64,000 nt of DNA, from the NCBI GenBank assembly GCA_037447655.1, contig JBBHKE010002632.1:302511-366510 (forward strand). Direction: 5' to 3'. This DNA comes from Zygnema cylindricum. Its lineage: Eukaryota; Streptophyta; Zygnematophyceae; Zygnematales; Zygnemataceae. The position numbers were made by a program, and so were the translations under genes. Positions 10,797-22,487 of this stretch are shown piece by piece (the first letter of the stretch is position 1; each line of letters starts with the position of its first letter). Below the pieces are notes generated by a model. That model was not told the origin of the DNA, made no database searches, and saw nothing but the letters and a program-made list of their open reading frames with translations.

Positions 10797-11465
10797 TGTA
10801 GAAGGTAAGGCCATGGTGGGCGAAAGAGAGAGATATTGGAGAAAGACATCCAAAATAAAAGAGAGAGGAACCATGGCAAAGAAGAATAAGGAAGCAAAAG
10901 ATAAGACAAAAGGAGACAAGAAGAATACAAAAAGAGAAGCACGGTGGAGAAAAAGTCTTCTCATTATAATCGGTGAATTGCGTATACAAAATGAACAAGC
11001 TAAGTACTAAGCCTAACTCTAGTTTTAGGGTGGACTAGTCACACGACGTCCACAAAAGAATCGATGCCGCAAAAGACAAAAAGGTATAACTAGTGACGGC
11101 CAATGTCAAAGTCGGCGGACGGCAAAGTTATGAACAAAAAGAATATTTCGTACATGGAATATGAAACGAAAAGAATCAAAAAATCTACAATAAATATTGT
11201 AAAGGTACACTTGAACGTACGCGTGAAAAGGTGGGACGGACGTAGTCAACGAAAATAACGCTCCACTAAGCTAAGAGACAAAATAATTACAATAATTACA
11301 AAATGTGTTCGGCTAGTGAAAGGGTACCGTACACGAACAACAAAGTTACATGAACCGACACAAAAGGACGAGAAACGACACTACCATACTGAAAACAACG
11401 TACGCGCAATTATACATTCGAAAAGTACGGATCATGAATAATACAACTGAAATTGTACTTCAACA
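10797..11465 (-). repeat. 3' LTR of non-autonomous element
   Basis: 669 bp. It contains the empty version of the MITE target site (GACAC-TA-CCATACTG at about 11388) that is filled in the right LTR. Confidence 0.88.
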
Positions 11466-11480
11466 CTCCCTCTCAATTTT
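11466..11480 (-). promoter_or_regulatory. Polypurine tract of non-autonomous element
   Basis: The minus strand reads AAAATTGAGAGGGAG next to the TGTTGAAG start of the 3' LTR, the plant copia configuration. Confidence 0.75.
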
Positions 11481-12639
11481 AGTTGTGGAGAGGGAAGAAT
11501 GATTGTGGAGGAGAAAATGTGGGAAAAATTGAATAAAAAATGAGCTCTAATTAAAAAAGAAAAATCATCATAATGTTGAAATCAAATCAATTAAGGAAAT
11601 GTTAATTTGGGAAAAAATACTTATGTACGATTTAATTGGAAAATGGTTTGTGAGAAGAAATCCATTATGATTCAAAGAGAGAAGATAAGTTTAGATTTGT
11701 GTAGGAGAAAAAATTAAAGGTGAAATGGAAAAATTAAAAGATGGAAATGGAAAGAGTGGAGTAAAAAGATGTGAAAAAACACTAAATAAACAATGGTGAT
11801 GGAAAAATGAGAAATGAAAAAGGTAAAGCAAGTGTCATAAGTTGATGAACATAATGACAATGAGTAGAAAGAGTTAAAAAAGATGTTGGTGGAATCAATA
11901 GGAAAAAACACGAGAGAATATGATTCCAAAGGAAAAAGTTGGAAAAGAAAATGGCCCAATGTTCTAATGGTTTTTGGTTTATGGTTTGTGGTTTATAGAT
12001 GTGAGGATATAAAAGAGTTGTGTAAAAGAAAACATCAAACATTGAATGTAAAGAAAATGGAAAATAGAGAAAGATGGTGTGAAAAAGACAAACACACTAT
12101 TGGGGAAGATGAGAGAATTAAATTGTCAAACATAAGGACAATTACGGAAAGGGGTTAAAGGAATTTTAAAAAAAAAAAGTCGATGTGAAAAAAATGAAAG
12201 TGATAGAAAAATGATTCCAAAACAAGAGAGCCTTTATAGAGGCTAAGTGAGAGAGTGGAGGATAACAAAGAGAATTTAGTGAAATGCAAATCGAGAATGT
12301 AAAAAAAAATGCAATAATTAGGTAATATTGTGACAAACAAAAAGAGAATTTTACAACTAGAAATGTTTGTCAACAATCTCCCTCTCATTTCTAGTATGGA
12401 AAAATGAGAGCATGAAAAGGTAAAATAATAAAGAGGAAAAAAAAAAAGAGGAGAAGAGCTATGAGACATATAATGTATGGCATCGTATGGCAATTGATCC
12501 CTCACATTTCGAAGAGGGGGGAAAAAAATGAAAAGGAATGAAGAGTAGAATGATGAACAACTGAGCAAATAATGACAAATAGAAGTGCAAAAAAAAAAGA
12601 AAATTGAAAAAAGGGAAATCTAACAATCACAATAGATCT

Positions 12640-13420
12640 CAAGGTATAGCGACAAATGGAGATGAAAGATAGCGAAATGGATAGTCCTTTCTCAAAATGG
12701 GAAGTTGAGGAGTCACAAGAGGAATCAACGTATAAGAGAAATGGAGGACTTGGAAATCTGAAAGAGAAATGTGAAGTATTTTCCTTCCGATGCCCCAATA
12801 AACCGGAATTTCTCCAAAAAGAGGGGCAGCAAATAGAGGTCAAAAAGGGAATGTCAAGGGGATCTTCGAAGATAAAACTTATAGTACTGAAAGAATCCGA
12901 GGAGGCCTCCAAAATGCCGAATGAAGGATAGATAAAGTGATTCCTTAATGAAAGGTGGTTGATGAAGAGGAAAAATAGAATATTGGGCAAATTTGGAAGG
13001 GAAAATGAAAAGTCCTTCCGATGCTCCAATGAACTAGAAATAATCTCCATAAAAAGAGGATGGCGGATAAAAGTCAAAATGGAATGTAGAAGAGATCTTC
13101 GACGACATAAATTTTAGTACTCTAACAATCCGGGGAAGCCTCCAAAATGCCAAAAATAGGGATAGATAAAAAATTTCCTCAAAAAACAAGGTGGATAATT
13201 GAGTGAAAAAATGGAAATTGAGAAAATTTGGAAGGGAAGATAAAAAAACTTCAATATACCGGAAAAATGTCCAAAAAAGGTAACATGGCGGATGGAGGTA
13301 GAAATTGAATGTTGAGGGGTCTTCAAAGACGAAACTTTAGGTACTCAAACGATCCAAGGAGGCCTCCAAAATGCCAAAAAAAAAAAAAAAAAAGACAAAA
13401 TCGGAATGTTGAATAGTGGG
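12640..13420. repeat. Three degenerate tandem units of about 230 bp
   Basis: The phrase GGAGGCCTCCAAAATGCC (or a close variant) recurs at about 12900, 13134 and 13358, each preceded by a similar CTTCGA-type block and a TCCAATAAACC-like block. This is tandem amplification inside the non-autonomous element. Confidence 0.7.
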
Positions 13421-13751
13421 AAAAAAAAATGGATGGAGGAGAGATTTTCGAAGAATGAACTTCAAGTGCTCCAACAAGCCAAGGACCCGCCGAAAACGAA
13501 AACAATAAATGGGAAAGGATCTAAAAAAAGGTATAAAAGAGAAATAAACCTTTATAAAAAAAATGGAAATTCCAAAAAATGGCATTTAAAGAGCCAAAAT
13601 GGAAAAAATGGAAAAATAGGAGGACCGAAATTGTAATCTATAAACAATGTCTCGAAAATAATTTGCTTCCAAAAGAAATAATTTGCCAAAAAAAGGAAAA
13701 AGCGAAGTGGAAAAGATAAGAGAAGAGAAATTGCACAGATGACGAGCATGG

Positions 13752-13764
13752 TGGGCCCATAACC
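13752..13764 (-). promoter_or_regulatory. Primer-binding site, anticodon-arm (half-tRNA) type
   Basis: The minus strand reads GGTTATGGGCCCA immediately after the end of the 5' LTR, identical to the site in the copia element at 6891-6903 and complementary to the initiator tRNA-Met anticodon arm. Confidence 0.75.
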
Positions 13765-14969
13765 TGTAGAAGGTAAAGGCATGGTGAGCGAAAGAGAGAG
13801 ATATTGGAGAAAGACATCCAAAATAAAAGAGAGAGGAACCATGGCAAAGAAGAATAAGGAAGCAAAAGATAAGACAAAAGGAGACAAGAAAAATACAAAA
13901 AGAGAAGCACAGTGAAGAAAAAGTCTTCTCATTATAATCGGTGAATTGCGTATACAAAATGAACAAGCGTATTAAGCCTAACTCTCGATTTAGGGTGGAC
14001 TAGTTACACGACGTCCACAAAAGAATCAAAGCCGCAAAAGACAAAAAGGTATAACTAGTGACGGCCAATGTCAAAGTCGGCGGACGGCAAAGTTATGAAC
14101 AAAAAGAATATTTCGTACTTGGAATCTGAAACGAAAAGAATCAAAAATCTACGATAAATATTGTAAAGGTACACTTGAATGTACTTGTGAAAAGGTGGGA
14201 TGGACGTAGTCAACGAAAATAATGCTCCACTAAGCTAAGAGACAAAATAATTACAATGATTACAAAATGTGTTCGGCTAGTGAAACGGTACCGTACACGA
14301 ACAACAAAGTTACATGAACCGACACAAAAGGAGGTGAAACGACACTACACCGCCAATCGTTATTAGCGTTGTGTACACTAATTCCGTCCCGCTTTTTTTT
14401 TTTTTATTCTCCATTAGTGTAGTTCATTCTATTTTTTTTTTATTCTATTTAGGGTTATTTTCAGTGCGTTGTCTCTTAAATAGAGTTGTGTACGGTCAGT
14501 GTCAGACCGTACATAAATGTATTTTTTTAAGTTAAAAATTACAATAAATTAGCTTTAGTAACCGCAGAAGCATGAGAATGTGCGTTCTAAAAAGGAAAAA
14601 AAACCAGGTCGTAAAAAATTTCGTTCCCACATATTCGTTCGACAGCCGCGTTTCGACCGTGTGAATGTACGATTTGTGTACGATTTGTCAGATTTTGTAC
14701 GGAGACCTATATTAGTGTAAGCATGTTTGCGACCGACATTTTTTTTTTCAAAGATCCAAATTACCATAATCAAACAATTAGAATGTATGATTTTTTCCAA
14801 AATTTTCAAATTCTTAAATAGCGTACACCACGGTAATTATTTTTATACGCTAAAAAAACTTACACGCTAATAGCGATTGGCGGTGTACCATACTGAAAAC
14901 AACGTACACGCAATTATACATTCGAAAAGTACGGATCATGAATAATACAACTGAAATTGTACTTCAACA
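13765..14969 (-). repeat. 5' LTR of non-autonomous element, carrying a MITE
   Basis: Without the MITE and one TA it is about 665 bp and matches 10797-11465 with scattered differences. The extra length is entirely the MITE at 14348-14885. Confidence 0.86.
14348..14885. mobile_element. TA-flanked MITE (mariner/Stowaway-like), full length
   Basis: Termini are the inverted repeat CACCGCCAATCG-TATTAGCGT and its complement. TA is duplicated at 14346-14347 and 14886-14887. The sister LTR at 10797-11465 has the undisturbed single TA, which proves the insertion and its boundaries. 538 bp, no transposase. Confidence 0.92.
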
Positions 14970-15284
14970 TTGTACGCGTCCAATTTTTGGTTGGTGTCCT
15001 TGCGAGGACACTATCCACACACTACTGTAAATGGCTTGCGCGATTGCTACTCAAATTTGAGAAAGCCAAAAGTCCAATGGCCAAGCTTTACACCAATACC
15101 TTCGAATAATCTTAATAAGTATATAGTAAACAAATTACCCCTAAAAAAGAAATGGTGCAAAATTATGCGAAAACATACGACGTCCAGTAAACAACTTCAC
15201 TTTTTTGCTACTGGATGTTCACCCTCATTTTGTGTCGACGATGTATCCTTCGATCCAATTATGAGTTTTGAATTCTTTGTTTTA
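14970..15284 (+). pseudogene. Unrecognised ORF, right part, ended by a Harbinger-like MITE
   Basis: Continuation of 10420-10796 in the same frame after removal of the LTR element. The frame runs into the TTA target site of the MITE at 15285. It is rich in Lys and aromatic residues, and no domain is recognised. Confidence 0.35.
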
Positions 15285-15671
15285 GGGTGCATTTCCATGT
15301 AACTGAAACTTAGACTTGTTAATTTGTTTTTTTGTGAAGATTCTCCGTAGTACTTTTCAAAGAATTTCGATGTTCGAAAACGCAATCGTTACTTTAAAGT
15401 GTGACGGTTGTAGATGTGGGTACAATTTGTGACGGTTGTATATTAGTACAAAACTTGCAACAATTGGTGACGTTGACAAAAATAACGACAATTGTAGAAA
15501 TCTAGTTTATTGTGACACTTTAGATGTTTAGGGTTTTGTGACATTGTGACGTCATACTCACTTGTGACAGCGTGGACATCACTAATTCCATAACATCTCG
15601 CCATGGCTTTCCGATTTTGTATTTACGTCTTTTCTCAATCTGCTTTCCATCAAAATGCGTTGAAAGATAGT

Positions 15672-16638
15672 TGTAACAAGATCTCCTACCTCTCAGAAAA
15701 TCCCATAACTATAAACAATTCCAACCACACATTCCACACATTGGAAAACACACATCCACATTTGACAACACTCACATAAGGATAAACTTTAAATTAGAAG
15801 AAGCTTCTGTCCACATAACATTAGCTTGGTCTCTTGCCCTCGTGGCTCAACCCTTCTTATTAAAGTGTTTTCCACTACTCTCCTCTCTTAATAATTCTAT
15901 CTCTTAACTACTAAAACACTATTTAGTTAGTAAGAGATTTCAATGCAAAATGCCTTTTCTCCAATTTGGTATTAATCGCTCAGGACCAAGATCAGCCGGA
16001 ATTTCCACAAACTTTTCCAAAGGAAAAGATGTCTACTCTCCTCTTACACTTCACTATTTATCCATCATCGCCCTGGACTCGCCAACCAGAGTCAACGCTC
16101 CGTTTTAACAGGCTTTTACCTGGGCCAATCATTGATCAGCAAAGACTCAGACTGACCAATGCAAAAACGTGCGAAATCTCTTACTAACTACTTAGCGCTT
16201 TACTAACCAATCAAACGTTACGTTTCACTACGTAACATTTACGTGCAAAATTGCGCGCCAAACGAAACGCGACTTCGCACGAGCGTGCGTAACAAATTTC
16301 GCACGCGAAACTTCCTACGAAATTCCCTTAAGTGAAAGTGACGTTTCGTACTAAAATTTGTACGAAACGAAGCACCGTGCATACTAAACGTTTCATTAGA
16401 ACTTTATGAAACGTACGCGCGTAATTTCGGTACTAATTTGACCCTTAACCCGTTTCAATGATACCCACTTGTTATTTAGACCCCACGCTGTCACCTAAAT
16501 ACACCCATCGCTATAACTTTTAAAATATAACTCCAAATAGCGTGATTCTTTCGCGGACGTCTACCAATTTTAGTACTCTATAATCATAACACCTAAATAC
16601 CCATTTATAAACAAGTTCGATCCGCTATTACTGTTACA
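15672..16638 (-). repeat. 3' LTR of gypsy element
   Basis: 967 bp, TG...CA ends, over 99% identical by eye to 22488-23453. Confidence 0.96.
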
Positions 16639-16652
16639 TCATCCCCTCTTTA
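16639..16652 (-). promoter_or_regulatory. Polypurine tract of gypsy element
   Basis: The minus strand reads AAAGAGGGGATGA immediately before the TGTAACAG start of the 3' LTR. Confidence 0.75.
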
Positions 16653-16687
16653 TTTTTAACTGACCTACGTTAAAACACCTTTAATTA

Positions 16688-19678
16688 TCAAGACGAGACT
16701 TCTATATTATTATCCCTCCAGTACCTCTGTAAAAACTCAAAATTTTTATCCTCTAAAGCCAACTCATCCTCAGGCCTTCCTAGATAATGCACTTTCCAGA
16801 ATATAGTATCACCAACCTTAAACCATTGACCAACCCAATCTATTACCCATCTGTGGACTTCAGGTTCTATAATTATTGAGGGATCCAATTCCAGTTCTCT
16901 TTCTGTTGGTCGAAGATTCGCTGGTTTCAGTTGGCTGATGTGTATCACTGGATGAATTTTTGTTGAAGGCGGAAAGTCCAATTTGGCAGCAACTGACGAT
17001 ATCATCTCGATTACAATAAATGGTCCAATGTACTTAGGGGCAAATTTCCCCGTAGGATCCGATTGTCCCTTAATCTTGCACCTGTAATGAGTTGTAGAAA
17101 GCCAAACCTTGTCACCTGTGCGTAACACCCAATCACCCCGTTTGCCGTTAGCATTTAATTCTTGCCTCCTTTGTGCCTCCACTAATGAATCCCGGGCAAT
17201 TTTCCAAATTGTTTGAACGTATTCCCAAAACTCTGTTCCAGAACCCCTATTCTCTTGAGTGACCCCTGTTATTAAGTCCAATGCTTCTCTAGGTTGGTAT
17301 CCGTATGCAACTTTAAATGGCGAGAATCCTGTACTAGCATGTTTACATGAATTGTATGCAAATTCCATTAATGGCAGTTTAGATTCCCATGTGTTCTGAA
17401 CTCCACTGCAAACAGTCCTAAGCATTTCCTCTAGTCTACGGTTCATCTTTTCTGTCTGTCCATCTGTCTGAGGATGATAAGCGGTACTCATTTTCAATTC
17501 AGTGCCTAAATTTTGCTGCAATTCTTTCCAAAATGCAGATGTAAATTTAGAATCCCTATCACTAACTATAGACATGGGAACTCCATGATGTCTGACCACG
17601 TTGTCAAAATATAACTTTGCAATATCTACAACTGAATGAGTAGTTTTGCAAGGGATAAAGATTGCCATTTTATTGAACCTATCGACTACGACCATGATAC
17701 TGTCATTTCTTCTAGATGTAGCTGGTAACCTGACAATAAAATCCATACTGACAGATTCCCATGGACTTTCGGGGATATCTAAAGGTTTTAAGAGACCTCT
17801 AGGTTTTTGGTTACTAGGTTTACTCTGTTGGCAAGGGACACAACTTTCCACGTGTTTCGACACCTCCTTTGCCATCCCTGGCCAAAACAATCTACTCTGC
17901 AACCGACTAAGAGTTTTATCTCGACCAAGATGTCCTAAATGCTCATGGGCTTCCTGTAAAAGTTGTTTTCTCAAGTCTCCCATTTCAGGAATGCATAACC
18001 TATCCCCTGTTCGCAAATACAGTAAACCATCTTCTATTCTAAAGTTTTTGACATGCCTCTCATTCAGTGGGTCAGAATTCCCTCCCAAAATATTCTTGCA
18101 AATCACAACAAAATAAGGATCTTTATCATAACCATATCTAACTGTATCTAAAAACAATTCATCTTGAACCATAACACTTATTTCAAAACATCTACTTAAT
18201 GGATCTGCGACTACATTTGTTTTCCCAAGAATATGTTTGACATTAAATTTGAAATATGCTAATTTTTGCATCCACCTAACCTGTCTGCCAGTCATAATCT
18301 GCGCATCACTTAATCTTTGTAAATAAGAGAGTGCTTTATTATCACAGTGAACTGTAAATTCTTTATTATGCAAATAACAACGCCATTTCACCAATGCATG
18401 TATAATTGCAAGTAATTCCTTTTCCTGTGCTGTATAATTTTTTTCAGCATCATTAAATTTTCTGGACTCAAAAGCAATAGGATGAAAGTGTTTACCAACT
18501 TTCTGACTTATGACTGCACCTAAACCTTTATCAGATGCATCTGTAGTGATCAGAACTTCAAATTCTCCAGCAGGGTCAGGATACACCAGTGTAGGGGCAG
18601 AGGTCAACTTCCCTTTTAGTTCCTTGAATGCTCTCTCTTGATCAGCTCCCCACACAAACGTCTCCTTTTCCCGAAGTAAATCCGTCAAAGGTGCGGCGAT
18701 CATACTGAAGTTCTTTATAAATTTCCTGTAGTAAGTGGCCAATCCCAAAAATGATCTAACTTCCGTGACATTAGTAGGTTGCTTCCAATTTTGGATTGCA
18801 GTGATTTTGGATGGATCTGTTTTAACACCTTCCCCACTAACTATATGTCCCAAAAATAATTGTTCACTTTTAAGAAAGCTAGATTTTGACAATTTTCTGT
18901 ATAATTTTCTTTCTTTTAACCTTTCTAACACTTTTCTTAAATGAATTACATGTTGTTCTCTAGATTCACTGTAAATTAGAATATCATCAATAAACACCTG
19001 AACAAACTCATCTATGTAATCCGAAAAAGTTTGGTTCATTAATCTTTGATAAGTAGGCGGAGCATTCGTTAAGCCGAATGGCATCACTATCCATTCAAAA
19101 TGACCCACCCTAGTCCTGAAAGCAGTTTTATCAACATCCTCAATTCTAATTGGCACCTGATTAAAGCCACTACGCAGGTCAATCAACGAAAATACTTTAG
19201 CACCTTTTAAACGATCTATCAAATCAGAAATTAAAGGTAACGGATACTTATCCTTCACCGTAAGCTTGTTCAGACTACGATAATCGACACACATTCTCAA
19301 CGTTCCGTCCTTCTTTTTGACGAAAAGAACTGGTGCTCCGTACGGTGATTTGCTGGGTTGAATATGTCCTTTCTCTAGGAGTTCTTTGATCTGTTTCTTT
19401 AACTCCTCTTGCTCAAAGAAACTGTGTTTATAAATTCCTGTGACAGGAGGATTACATCCAGGTTCAAGGTTAATAACATGTTCTACATCTCGGGAAGGTG
19501 GCCTTCCCGAGGGTAAATCACTTGGGAAAACATCTTGAAATTCAAAAATCAAATCCTTAACAACAGCATCAGATGTATTAATGTCAGTTACAAAATCAGA
19601 TTTTAGTTTTTCGAAAGTTTTAGTGGTGTCAGATTTAGGGATGACATCAATGTTAGTGTTTTCTCCCCCCCCCTTCAT
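16688..19678 (-). CDS. gypsy pol: reverse transcriptase, RNase H, integrase
   Basis: This 996-codon open frame copies and inserts the element. Domains in order: RT (residues about 60-320) with [14 protein letters not shown] and the catalytic F-I-D-D box; RNase H with T-T-D-A-S and A-Q-E-K-E-L-L-A-I; zinc-binding H-x-H...C-x2-C, here G-H-L-G-R and C-V-P-C-Q-Q-S-K; integrase core with M-D-F-I, V-S-D-R-D and the P-Q-T-D-G-Q-T-E glutamate. The C-terminal I-I-E-P-E-V...[13 protein letters not shown] stretch looks like a degenerate chromodomain. The ORF has no internal stop and ends TGA. The true N-terminus is in the protease frame, across the G run at 19665-19673. Confidence 0.95.
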   Translation of the reverse strand: MKGGGENTNIDVIPKSDTTKTFEKLKSDFVTDINTSDAVVKDLIFEFQDVFPSDLPSGRPPSRDVEHVINLEPGCNPPVTGIYKHSFFEQEELKKQIKELLEKGHIQPSKSPYGAPVLFVKKKDGTLRMCVDYRSLNKLTVKDKYPLPLISDLIDRLKGAKVFSLIDLRSGFNQVPIRIEDVDKTAFRTRVGHFEWIVMPFGLTNAPPTYQRLMNQTFSDYIDEFVQVFIDDILIYSESREQHVIHLRKVLERLKERKLYRKLSKSSFLKSEQLFLGHIVSGEGVKTDPSKITAIQNWKQPTNVTEVRSFLGLATYYRKFIKNFSMIAAPLTDLLREKETFVWGADQERAFKELKGKLTSAPTLVYPDPAGEFEVLITTDASDKGLGAVISQKVGKHFHPIAFESRKFNDAEKNYTAQEKELLAIIHALVKWRCYLHNKEFTVHCDNKALSYLQRLSDAQIMTGRQVRWMQKLAYFKFNVKHILGKTNVVADPLSRCFEISVMVQDELFLDTVRYGYDKDPYFVVICKNILGGNSDPLNERHVKNFRIEDGLLYLRTGDRLCIPEMGDLRKQLLQEAHEHLGHLGRDKTLSRLQSRLFWPGMAKEVSKHVESCVPCQQSKPSNQKPRGLLKPLDIPESPWESVSMDFIVRLPATSRRNDSIMVVVDRFNKMAIFIPCKTTHSVVDIAKLYFDNVVRHHGVPMSIVSDRDSKFTSAFWKELQQNLGTELKMSTAYHPQTDGQTEKMNRRLEEMLRTVCSGVQNTWESKLPLMEFAYNSCKHASTGFSPFKVAYGYQPREALDLITGVTQENRGSGTEFWEYVQTIWKIARDSLVEAQRRQELNANGKRGDWVLRTGDKVWLSTTHYRCKIKGQSDPTGKFAPKYIGPFIVIEMISSVAAKLDFPPSTKIHPVIHISQLKPANLRPTERELELDPSIIIEPEVHRWVIDWVGQWFKVGDTIFWKVHYLGRPEDELALEDKNFEFLQRYWRDNNIEVSS

Positions 19679-20390
19679 CAGTAATTGCCTCAGTTACTAA
19701 TAACAAGAAAGCATGATTCGTTTTATCTTTTAAGTGTTTTTTAAATTGTTTAGCAGATATCAAACCTTCTACTCCCAATCTGGTTATGTTATTTATATGA
19801 TTCCTATGCAATTTCTTAGGAGATAATGCTTGCAAAACCTTCCAACCGTTTTCAGACTTCACTTTTAAGGTGTTAATTTCCCAATTAATTTGAGGATTAT
19901 GTTCTGTTAACCAAGGCTTTCCCAGAATTAGTTCATCACTTCCCAAATTCATTATTTCACACACAACTTTCATTTTATGACCTTGGATATTAACATCTAT
20001 CGTGTCAGTTTGTAAGTCTAATGTGGACTTATTACCATTTTCCACTTGAACATGTAAAGGCTTTTCCCTTATGACAGTAGGAATTTTATTTTCCTCTACA
20101 AACTTATGTGAAATAAAATTATGTGTGGCACCTGAATCAACCATTACTTTCAACGGTTTTCCTTCCACTAATGACTCGAATCTAATCAAACTGTGTCTGG
20201 TGTCATCATTACTTAACTGTCCTAACATAGGTCTGTTGTTGAGAATTTCATCAGAAGGATTCTTTAAACTATGCAGTGTAGTGAGAATCATAATAAATTC
20301 AGCTATCCTAACTTTTCCATTCATTAATTTGCCCTCCAAAGTTAACTCTTTAACTTCTAGATCCGGTTGACTAAACTGAGGACTTTCAGT
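19653..20390 (-). CDS. gypsy protease
   Basis: Retropepsin-type frame with [13 protein letters not shown] (catalytic Asp) and the downstream I-L-G-K-P-W-L motif. It has no convincing ATG of its own: the frame is open upstream into the end of the zinc-knuckle ORF, one base back (-1), as in gag-pol frameshifting elements. It stops just past a run of nine G, whereas the pol frame continues. Confidence 0.9.
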   Translation of the reverse strand, partial: TESPQFSQPDLEVKELTLEGKLMNGKVRIAEFIMILTTLHSLKNPSDEILNNRPMLGQLSNDDTRHSLIRFESLVEGKPLKVMVDSGATHNFISHKFVEENKIPTVIREKPLHVQVENGNKSTLDLQTDTIDVNIQGHKMKVVCEIMNLGSDELILGKPWLTEHNPQINWEINTLKVKSENGWKVLQALSPKKLHRNHINNITRLGVEGLISAKQFKKHLKDKTNHAFLLLVTEAITDEGGGRKH

Positions 20391-21712
20391 TAGTCCTTTC
20401 CGTTTCCCACCTCTTGGGCTTCCTGCTCAGCTAGATATAATGTAATATCCTCTTGGAGACCTTCATTTACATCGACTGTTTTGAGAGAACCTTTATCTGT
20501 ACAGTCTTTAGCGTAATGATCTGGACCTCCACATTTGAAACAAGTGACTTTCGTTTTGGGTTTTGTGCACTCTCTACTAAAATGTCCCTCCTCTCCACAG
20601 TTATAACAGTTAATCTTTTTCAATTGTGCACACTCAAATGCTCTATAACCCCTTTTCTGACAAATAGTGCATGTGGGGATGGTAAGGTTAGGCTTCTGAG
20701 CATTACGGTTCGGTTTAGGACTTTTAATGTACCCCCCTCTATTGTTAAATTTATTTCCTGCATTAACACTATGTCCACCCCTTTGATTTCCCTTGAAGAT
20801 ATTTTGCCTATTCACCAGACCAGCATTCAAACCCTCTTCAACAAACTCCTCCTCATCCCACTATGATACTTCATTTAAATTACCCCTGAGTGATCGAGTT
20901 TCCCGATTATACCCCAACTGATCCTCTAATTCCAATGACTTATCTTGTAATTCCTTCAAATTATTAAATTTTTGATGTTTTAGTTCTGATTTCAGTATAG
21001 GATTCAAATAGTTCAAGAAATGCAATTTAGCCATTTCATCAGTCAAACCTATGACATGAATACTAGATGAGTCAAATTCCACAATATAATCATTCACAGA
21101 TCCAGTCTGCTTACAATTCAGCCACTTTTCTTCCATTCTGGATTTAAAAGTGACAGACAAGAAACGCGATTTGATCGCGGTTTTAAAAGTTTCCCAATCA
21201 GCATTATCAGGAATCAATTTAGACCTTCTCTGAGTATAATACCAAATCTGAGCATCGCCTTTCAAACAGTTAACAGCAAAAGAAGTGTAATCATCACGAT
21301 CGCAATTTCTAGACTCCAAATAATATTCCATATGAAAAATCCAAGCATCCAACTCATCAATCCTCTTACCATCAAACGATGGTGCCTCACTAATAGACAA
21401 TTTCAGATCCCTTATCTTCTTAGGTCTATCATGATCATCCTCCCTAAAACTAGCATTCCTTTTACTACTCTCACCCTTTTGGTCATTCATATCATTCTTG
21501 GTCTGAATTAAGTTAATAAGTTCATCTAATTTCTCATTTGAAACATTTCCATTTTCTTTGACAACTTTTAATTCACTTTTCAATTCGGAAATGGTTTCAT
21601 CCACAGCGGTAGCATGATTATTAAATCTTTTGACCAATTTCACAGTTCGCTTCTTCAACACATTCAAAGCATTCTCCATTTCACGTTTCCATGCAGAATT
21701 TGCCATTATCAC
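20390..21712 (-). CDS. gypsy gag with zinc knuckles, interrupted by one TAG
   Basis: The capsid-like part starts at ATG 21712 and carries the gag signature F-D-G-K-R-I-D-E-L-D-A-W-I near residue 113. Three Cys/His knuckles follow: C-T-I-C-Q-K-R-G-Y, C-Y-N-C-G-E-E-G-H-F-S-R-E-C and C-F-K-C-G-G-P-D-H-Y-A-K-D-C. The two halves are in one frame, separated by a single TAG at 20861-20863. Product: structural protein of the virus-like particle. The TAG is most simply a CAG to TAG mutation. Confidence 0.92.
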
Positions 21713-22467
21713 ACAATTAAATCAAGCAAAAGGAAAGATAGAGTATAATTTCCCAAAGAAATTTGCTGCAGATTTGAAGTCCTTAGATTGCTCCAATCCA
21801 AAACTTCTTCTCCTTAACAAATCCTTTGAAAAGATCAAGATCTGAGAAATTAAAAAGACATTGACAATAAGTTAGTACAAATTCAAATTTTCAATTTCCC
21901 AACATTGAAACATAAATGTAAGAATTTCCCCACCAATTTTGCAATAGCAAAAATTGAAAGCTATCAAAGGTAAGATTTAACCATAAATTTTGCAACAGCA
22001 AAATTGAAATCAATCAAAGGTAACAATTTAGGGTTTGAAAAGTTTTGAGTCATTTCTGGACTCCTTTGCTCTTGAAGAAGTAAAGTACTCCACTTTCCTC
22101 CTCCACCATCAGCAAATTCCCCATTTCCCACTACATCAGGATCTTTTGTTCTATAATCCTCACATCCTCAACCTTCATGGCTTCAAGCCCTCCCTCTGCA
22201 CATGAATCATTGCTAGGAGAAGGCAAGTTTGTTTGGCCTCTAGGTAATTGGAGTGAGCTTCGGCGGTGGCTACACTGCCCACCCCGCCTTAGTCCTTAGG
22301 ACCTGAGCACGCCCCACATCTAACCAGCGGCCGCTGGCTGTGTGATCACTCAGTTTCCCTCCAATCCCCTACCACTTCACATTGTGGTTCTACCGACACA
22401 GGTTAGAGCACCCTCACCGGTCACGGCAATCGATATTCGAGTGAGCAAACTTCTCCCTGGTTTCTAA

Positions 22468-22485
22468 CCTGGCTTTGATACCATA
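22468..22485 (-). promoter_or_regulatory. Primer-binding site, initiator tRNA-Met 3' end
   Basis: Two bases inside the 5' LTR the minus strand reads TGGTATCAAAGCCAGGTT, a near match to the usual plant site complementary to the 3' end of initiator tRNA-Met. This contrasts with the half-tRNA sites of the copia-type elements here. Confidence 0.88.
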
Positions 22486-22487
22486 TG

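Larger units (their letters stand above)
10797..14969 (-). mobile_element. Non-autonomous copia-type LTR retrotransposon with 5-bp target duplication
   Basis: LTRs at 10797-11465 and 13765-14969 (the latter enlarged by a MITE) are flanked by TTGTA at 10792-10796 and 14970-14974. A polypurine tract, TTGAGAGGGAG on the minus strand, precedes the left (3') LTR that starts TGTTGAAG. A primer-binding site follows the right (5') LTR. The 2.3-kb interior has no gag or pol motif; it is A/G-rich on the plus strand and includes three tandem units of about 230 bp. It must depend on proteins of another copia element. Confidence 0.88.
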
